NCBI GenBank assembly: GCA_003517915.1
Contig: DOZQ01000128.1
Span: 1 to 10,297, forward strand
DNA length: 10,297 bases
Direction of reading: 5' to 3'
Source: Oscillospiraceae bacterium
GTDB lineage: Bacteria; Bacillota; Clostridia; Oscillospirales; Acutalibacteraceae
The notes under the pieces are model-generated. The model was not told the DNA's origin. It saw nothing but the letters and a program-made list of their open reading frames with translations, and did no database searches. A program made the position numbers and the translations under genes. Shown piece by piece: positions 6,634 through 10,297 of the stretch (positions are counted from its first letter, which is position 1; each line of letters starts with the position of its first letter).

Positions 6634-9600
6634 GTGGATTATAAAACACTTGCGGAGATGATGTTCCCGGAGGTGACCGGCACGCCGGAGGAACTGGAAA
6701 CCCGGTTCCCAAAAAGAGAGCTGCCGCAGGGAGCCTCGGTTACGAGATTTGCTCCGAGCCCCACCGGCTTTTTGCATATCGGCGGGCTGTTCGCGGCGCT
6801 TGTATGTGAACGCGCCGCGCACCAGAGCGGCGGCGTGTTTTTTCTGCGCATTGAGGATACCGATAAAAAGCGCGAGATTGAGGGCGGCGTCTCGCTTATT
6901 ACCGAAGGCCTGCGCGTATTCGGCATCACGCCGGACGAGGGTATCGTCGGACAATCGGAAGAAAGCGGCAATTACGGCCCCTACCGGCAGAGTGAGCGGG
7001 GGCCGGTTTACCATATCTACGCGAAATGGCTCATCGGGCAGGGGCTTGCTTATCCCTGCTTTTGCGATGAAAACCGGCTTGCGGAGGTGCGCTCCCTACA
7101 GGAGCGGGAGAAAAAACGCACCGGCTATTACGGGGAATACGCCGTTTGCCGGAGCCTTTCTCCGCATGAGGCGGCGCGGCGCATAGAAAACGGCGAGCCG
7201 TACGTTTTGCGACTGCGCTCACCCGGGGACGAAAGCCGCCGTATTAAATTCACCGATCTCATAAAAGGCGAAATAGAAATGCCGGAAAATGATCAGGATA
7301 TTGTGCTGCTTAAATCCGACGGGATTCCCACCTATCATTTCGCCCACGCCGCCGATGACCATTTGATGCGCACGACGGCGGTCATCAGGGGGGATGAGTG
7401 GATATCGTCGATAAATATACATTTGCAGCTTTTTTGGCTTTTGGGATTAAAGCCGCCGAAATACGCGCATATCGCGCCGATTATGAAAGAGGAGCAGGGC
7501 AAAAAGCGCAAGCTTTCCAAGCGCAAAGACCCCGAGGCGGCGGTTTCATACTACGCTAAAGAGGGCTATCCGGCCGGAGCGGTGACGGAATATCTCATGA
7601 CCATAGCCAGCTCGGATTTTGAGCAGTGGCGCAGAGCCAACAAAAAAGCGCCGCTTGGTGAGTTTAAGCTGAACCTTAAAAAGATGAGCATTTCGGGCGC
7701 GCTGTTCGACCTTGCCAAGCTAAACGACGTCAGCCGGGGAGTAATCTCTGAAATGACCGCCAGAGAGGTTTTTACTCAGGTAAAAAACTGGGCGGAAAAA
7801 GAGGATACCGAGCTGCGCGCGCTGCTTGAAGCCGACCCCGAATATGCCGGGGCCATATTTTCTATTGACCGGGGCGGCGCGAAGCCCCGCAAGGATATTG
7901 CCAAATGGAGCGACGCGAAAGACTATCTTTCTTATTTTTACGACCAGCTTTTTAAGGTGCAAGACCCGCTGCCCGACACGGTGAGCGAAATCGACGCGGC
8001 GGCGATACTCCGGGAATATATGAAGGCTTACAGTCCGGGTGACGAACGGGACGCGTGGTGGGAAAAGCTAAAATCCGTCTGCGCTCCGCTCGGTTATTCG
8101 CCGGATATAAAGGAATATAAAAAAGCCCCCGAGCAGTTTAAAGGGCATGTCGGGGACGTCAGCACGGTGATAAGGCTGGCGCTTACCGGGCGGCGCAATA
8201 CGCCCGATCTTTACAGTATTACGCGGCTGCTGGGACAAGAGCGGGTGACGGCCCGGCTGGCCGGCGCTGTAGGCGGCTATGAGGAGAAAAACGCTATGCA
8301 GAAAGACAAGCTCCCCGAAACTGAAAACGAGGCCGAAAAAGCACACTCGAATTTTATTGAGGACGAGATAAACCGCGATCTCGAAACCGGGGTTTATAAT
8401 CGTGTGCAAACCCGTTTCCCGCCTGAGCCGAACGGTTATCTTCACATAGGACATGCCAAGGCGATATGCATTGATTTCGGTCTGGCGAAAAAATATAGCG
8501 GTATTTGCAACCTGAGGCTTGACGACACCAATCCGTCAAAAGAGGACGCCGAATACGTCGAGGCGATAAAAGAGGATATCAAGTGGCTGGGCTTCGAGTG
8601 GGCGAACGTCTATTACGCCTCGGACTATTTTGATTTCATCTATGAATGCGCCATAAAGCTTATAAAAAAAGGTCTCGCTTTTGTTTGTGATCAAAGCGCG
8701 GAGGAGATGCGCGCCTTTCGCGGCACCCTTACCGAGCCGGGGCGTGAGAGTCCTTACCGAAACCGGCCGGTGGAGGAAAACCTCGAGCTGTTCGCGCGCA
8801 TGACAGCGGGGGAATTTAAAAACGGGGAAAAGGTGCTCAGGGCGAAAATCGATATGGCGTCGCCGAATATCACCATGCGTGACCCGGTAATTTACCGTAT
8901 TTTGCATATGCCGCACCATCAGACCGGGGATAAATGGTGCGTTTATCCTATGTATGATTTTACCCACTGCCTTTCGGACGCCTATGAAAAGGTGACCCAT
9001 TCGCTTTGCACGCTGGAATTTGAAAACAACCGGCCTATTTACAACTGGTTTTTGGAAAAATGTGAAATCGCAAATCCGCCGCGTCAGATAGAGTTCGCGC
9101 GCATGAACGTGAATTATACGCTCACCAGTAAACGCAAATGCTTAAAGCTGGTCGAAACCGGCACGGTCGGCGGCTGGGACGACCCGCGCATGGCGACCCT
9201 GTCGGGTATGCGCCGCAGGGGATATCCGCCCGCGGCGATAAGGGCGTTTTGTGAAATGATAGGGGTGTCAAAGGCCAACAGTGTCATAGATTTCGCGATG
9301 CTTGAGTCCTGCGTGCGGGACGAGCTTAACCAAACCGCCGAGCGGGCGATGGCGGTGCTGCGCCCGCTTCGGGTTATAATCGAGAATTACCCGGCGGGCA
9401 AGACCGAAACCGTCGATGTGGAGATTAATCCGAACAAACCGGAGCTGGGTACGCGGCCGGTGGAGTTTTCGGGCGAGATATTCATTGAGCGAGAGGATTT
9501 CATGAAAGAGCCGGTAAAGGGATATTTCCGCTTGTTCCCGGGCACCGAGGTGCGTTTGAAGGGTGCGTATATAGTCAAGTGCACAGGCTTTGACAAGGAT

Positions 9601-9984
9601 GAAAACGGCGAGGTCACGGCGGTGCGCTGCACCTATGACGAGCTTTCAAGGGGCGGCAGCGCTCCCGATGGGCGCAAGGTCAAGGGCACTCTGCACTGGG
9701 TTTCCGCCAGCAGCGCGGCCGACGCTGAGATCAGGCTGTACGACAGGCTGTTCACCGTAGAAAACCCGTCGGCCGAGGAGGATTATTTAAAGGTACTCAA
9801 CCCTGATTCGCTGATTACGCTCACCGGCTGCAAGCTTGAACAGTGGCTGACGGCGGCGGTTCTGGGCGAGAGGTTCCAGTTTATGCGGCAGGGCTATTTC
9901 TGCGCCGATATCACCTCCACGCCTGAGAAACCGGTGATCAACCGGATTGTCGCGCTCAAGGATTCATGGGCGAAGAAAAAATAA
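6634..9984 (+). CDS. Fused glutamyl-tRNA synthetase - glutaminyl-tRNA synthetase
   Basis: One frame of 1116 residues holds two complete class I synthetases. The GltX part has APSPTGFLHIGG (40-51), a CxC at 142-144 with Cys172 resembling the GluRS zinc site, and KLSKR (293-297). An anticodon-binding region follows, ending near residue 540. After a charged linker (about 545-582) comes the GlnS part, with FPPEPNGYLHIGH (HIGH at 604-607), the RLDDTNPSKEDAEYV segment, TSKRK (831-835), GGWDDPRM, and the C-terminal beta-barrel ending in TPEKPVINRIVALKDS. It should charge tRNA-Glu and tRNA-Gln in the cytoplasm. I prefer GTG 6634 (MDYKTLAEM, family-like), with AAAGGGA at 6617-6623 ten bases upstream. 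ATG 6607, adding nine residues, is possible but has no ribosome binding site. The two halves are normally separate genes (gltX, glnS). An artefactual loss of a stop or frame near 8270-8282 cannot be excluded. Confidence 0.93.
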   Translation: MDYKTLAEMMFPEVTGTPEELETRFPKRELPQGASVTRFAPSPTGFLHIGGLFAALVCERAAHQSGGVFFLRIEDTDKKREIEGGVSLITEGLRVFGITPDEGIVGQSEESGNYGPYRQSERGPVYHIYAKWLIGQGLAYPCFCDENRLAEVRSLQEREKKRTGYYGEYAVCRSLSPHEAARRIENGEPYVLRLRSPGDESRRIKFTDLIKGEIEMPENDQDIVLLKSDGIPTYHFAHAADDHLMRTTAVIRGDEWISSINIHLQLFWLLGLKPPKYAHIAPIMKEEQGKKRKLSKRKDPEAAVSYYAKEGYPAGAVTEYLMTIASSDFEQWRRANKKAPLGEFKLNLKKMSISGALFDLAKLNDVSRGVISEMTAREVFTQVKNWAEKEDTELRALLEADPEYAGAIFSIDRGGAKPRKDIAKWSDAKDYLSYFYDQLFKVQDPLPDTVSEIDAAAILREYMKAYSPGDERDAWWEKLKSVCAPLGYSPDIKEYKKAPEQFKGHVGDVSTVIRLALTGRRNTPDLYSITRLLGQERVTARLAGAVGGYEEKNAMQKDKLPETENEAEKAHSNFIEDEINRDLETGVYNRVQTRFPPEPNGYLHIGHAKAICIDFGLAKKYSGICNLRLDDTNPSKEDAEYVEAIKEDIKWLGFEWANVYYASDYFDFIYECAIKLIKKGLAFVCDQSAEEMRAFRGTLTEPGRESPYRNRPVEENLELFARMTAGEFKNGEKVLRAKIDMASPNITMRDPVIYRILHMPHHQTGDKWCVYPMYDFTHCLSDAYEKVTHSLCTLEFENNRPIYNWFLEKCEIANPPRQIEFARMNVNYTLTSKRKCLKLVETGTVGGWDDPRMATLSGMRRRGYPPAAIRAFCEMIGVSKANSVIDFAMLESCVRDELNQTAERAMAVLRPLRVIIENYPAGKTETVDVEINPNKPELGTRPVEFSGEIFIEREDFMKEPVKGYFRLFPGTEVRLKGAYIVKCTGFDKDENGEVTAVRCTYDELSRGGSAPDGRKVKGTLHWVSASSAADAEIRLYDRLFTVENPSAEEDYLKVLNPDSLITLTGCKLEQWLTAAVLGERFQFMRQGYFCADITSTPEKPVINRIVALKDSWAKKK
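8281..8298 (+). promoter_or_regulatory. Internal ribosome binding site and ATG at the GltX/GlnS junction
   Basis: GAGGAG at 8281-8286 lies nine bases before an in-frame ATG at 8296-8298 (fusion residue 555). From here the reading frame encodes MQKDKLPETE, then NFIEDEIN, and the whole GlnS moiety. This is where a free-standing GlnS would begin. A separate GlnS of 562 residues could therefore be translated internally from the same mRNA in addition to the fusion. Spacing and strength resemble the genuine sites of the other genes in the window. Confidence 0.55.
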
Positions 9985-10001
9985 CAAAGGAGAAAGCAGC
10001 G

Positions 10002-10253
10002 ATGAGTTTATTCAGGGTTCGCTCGATTATGTTAATGGGGCCGATAGTCGCGCTTGTGTGTGTGCTCATCGGGGTCTATGCTTCCGGCCCATTGCAGATA
10101 GGCTGCTTTGTGCTGGGCGGCATATCGGCGCTGGCCGCGCTTATTCTCGAATTCACCCTGTGGCGCTGCCCGATGTGCAAAGCGAAGCTTCCGCGCAGAG
10201 GAATGCTCCGCATTGAGGAATGTCCGCATTGCTACGGCAAGCTGGACATATAG
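10002..10253 (+). CDS. Small two-pass membrane protein with C-terminal zinc-ribbon-like Cys pairs
   Basis: I do not recognise a named family. The 83-residue product has two hydrophobic segments, about residues 9-27 and 31-53, joined by a very short turn. A basic cytoplasm-like tail follows, with CPMC (Cys56, Cys59) and CPHC (Cys74, Cys77), a spacing typical of a zinc ribbon. Positive charge at Arg5/Arg7 and in the tail suggests both ends face the cytoplasm. I start at ATG 10002 because AAAGGAG at 9986-9992 lies nine bases upstream; an upstream in-frame ATG at 9966 overlaps the synthetase gene and lacks a site. The gene lies 17 bases after the synthetase stop and is probably co-transcribed. 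A functional link to tRNA charging is not implied by the sequence. Confidence 0.75.
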   Translation: MSLFRVRSIMLMGPIVALVCVLIGVYASGPLQIGCFVLGGISALAALILEFTLWRCPMCKAKLPRRGMLRIEECPHCYGKLDI

Positions 10254-10276
10254 GCGAGCTATGAACTAACTGTGCA

Positions 10277-10296
10277 GGGGAGAACTTTGTTCGCCC
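10277..10296 (+). other. Imperfect hairpin at the right edge
   Basis: GGGG-A-GAAC at 10277-10285 can fold on GTTC-G-CCC at 10289-10296 (seven pairs around one A/G mismatch, loop TTT). It lies 23 bases after the last stop codon, where an operon terminator would be expected. The window ends before any T-run could be seen, so the role is open. Confidence 0.25.
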
Positions 10297-10297
10297 G

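Noticed and set aside
9947..10216. 89-codon frame overlapping the end of the synthetase gene and the membrane protein
   Set aside because: It is out of frame with a better-supported gene that has membrane segments, ordered Cys pairs and a good ribosome binding site.
1..10297. CRISPR array, tRNA, rRNA, transposase or defence system
   Set aside because: No regularly spaced direct repeats, no cloverleaf-like sequence and no such proteins were seen. The coding content is metabolic and translational, and the only unusual system is the synthetase fusion.

Overview
The window looks like chromosomal DNA of a moderately GC-rich, low-GC-phylum-type Clostridia, most likely Oscillospiraceae/Ruminococcaceae. 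Supporting signs are strong AGGAGG-type ribosome binding sites, extended -10 sigma-A-like promoters, clostridial-style protein sequences, and a composite GTAGGGAC-ended intergenic repeat of a kind I recall from that group. The genus cannot be fixed from this sequence alone.

Layout: positions 1-114 are intergenic and hold two perfect hairpins. A minus-strand gene for formate--tetrahydrofolate ligase (fhs) occupies 115-1803. A 248-base divergent intergenic region (1804-2051) carries a promoter for each direction and two conspicuous dyads. On the plus strand follow glycogen/maltodextrin phosphorylase (2052-4457) and a cytoplasmic GH13 alpha-glucan hydrolase (4524-6440), separated by only 66 bases and probably co-transcribed. 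The 193-base gap 6441-6633 contains the GTAGGGAC repeat, a possible weak terminator and a near-consensus promoter. That promoter serves a single very long reading frame (6634-9984) encoding glutamyl-tRNA synthetase joined in frame to glutaminyl-tRNA synthetase. A small two-pass membrane protein with a C-terminal zinc-ribbon-like Cys pattern (10002-10253) follows 17 bases later.

Functionally there are three blocks: one-carbon metabolism (fhs); breakdown of intracellular alpha-glucan, with the phosphorylase releasing glucose-1-phosphate and the GH13 enzyme probably attacking branched or short dextrins; and translation (charging of tRNA-Glu and tRNA-Gln). The metabolic and translation genes are ordinary family members. 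The outstanding object is the GluRS-GlnRS fusion, with a well-formed ribosome binding site and ATG preserved inside the reading frame at the junction. I found no CRISPR array, tRNA, rRNA, transposase or phage gene. No gene-free stretch exceeds 300 bases.
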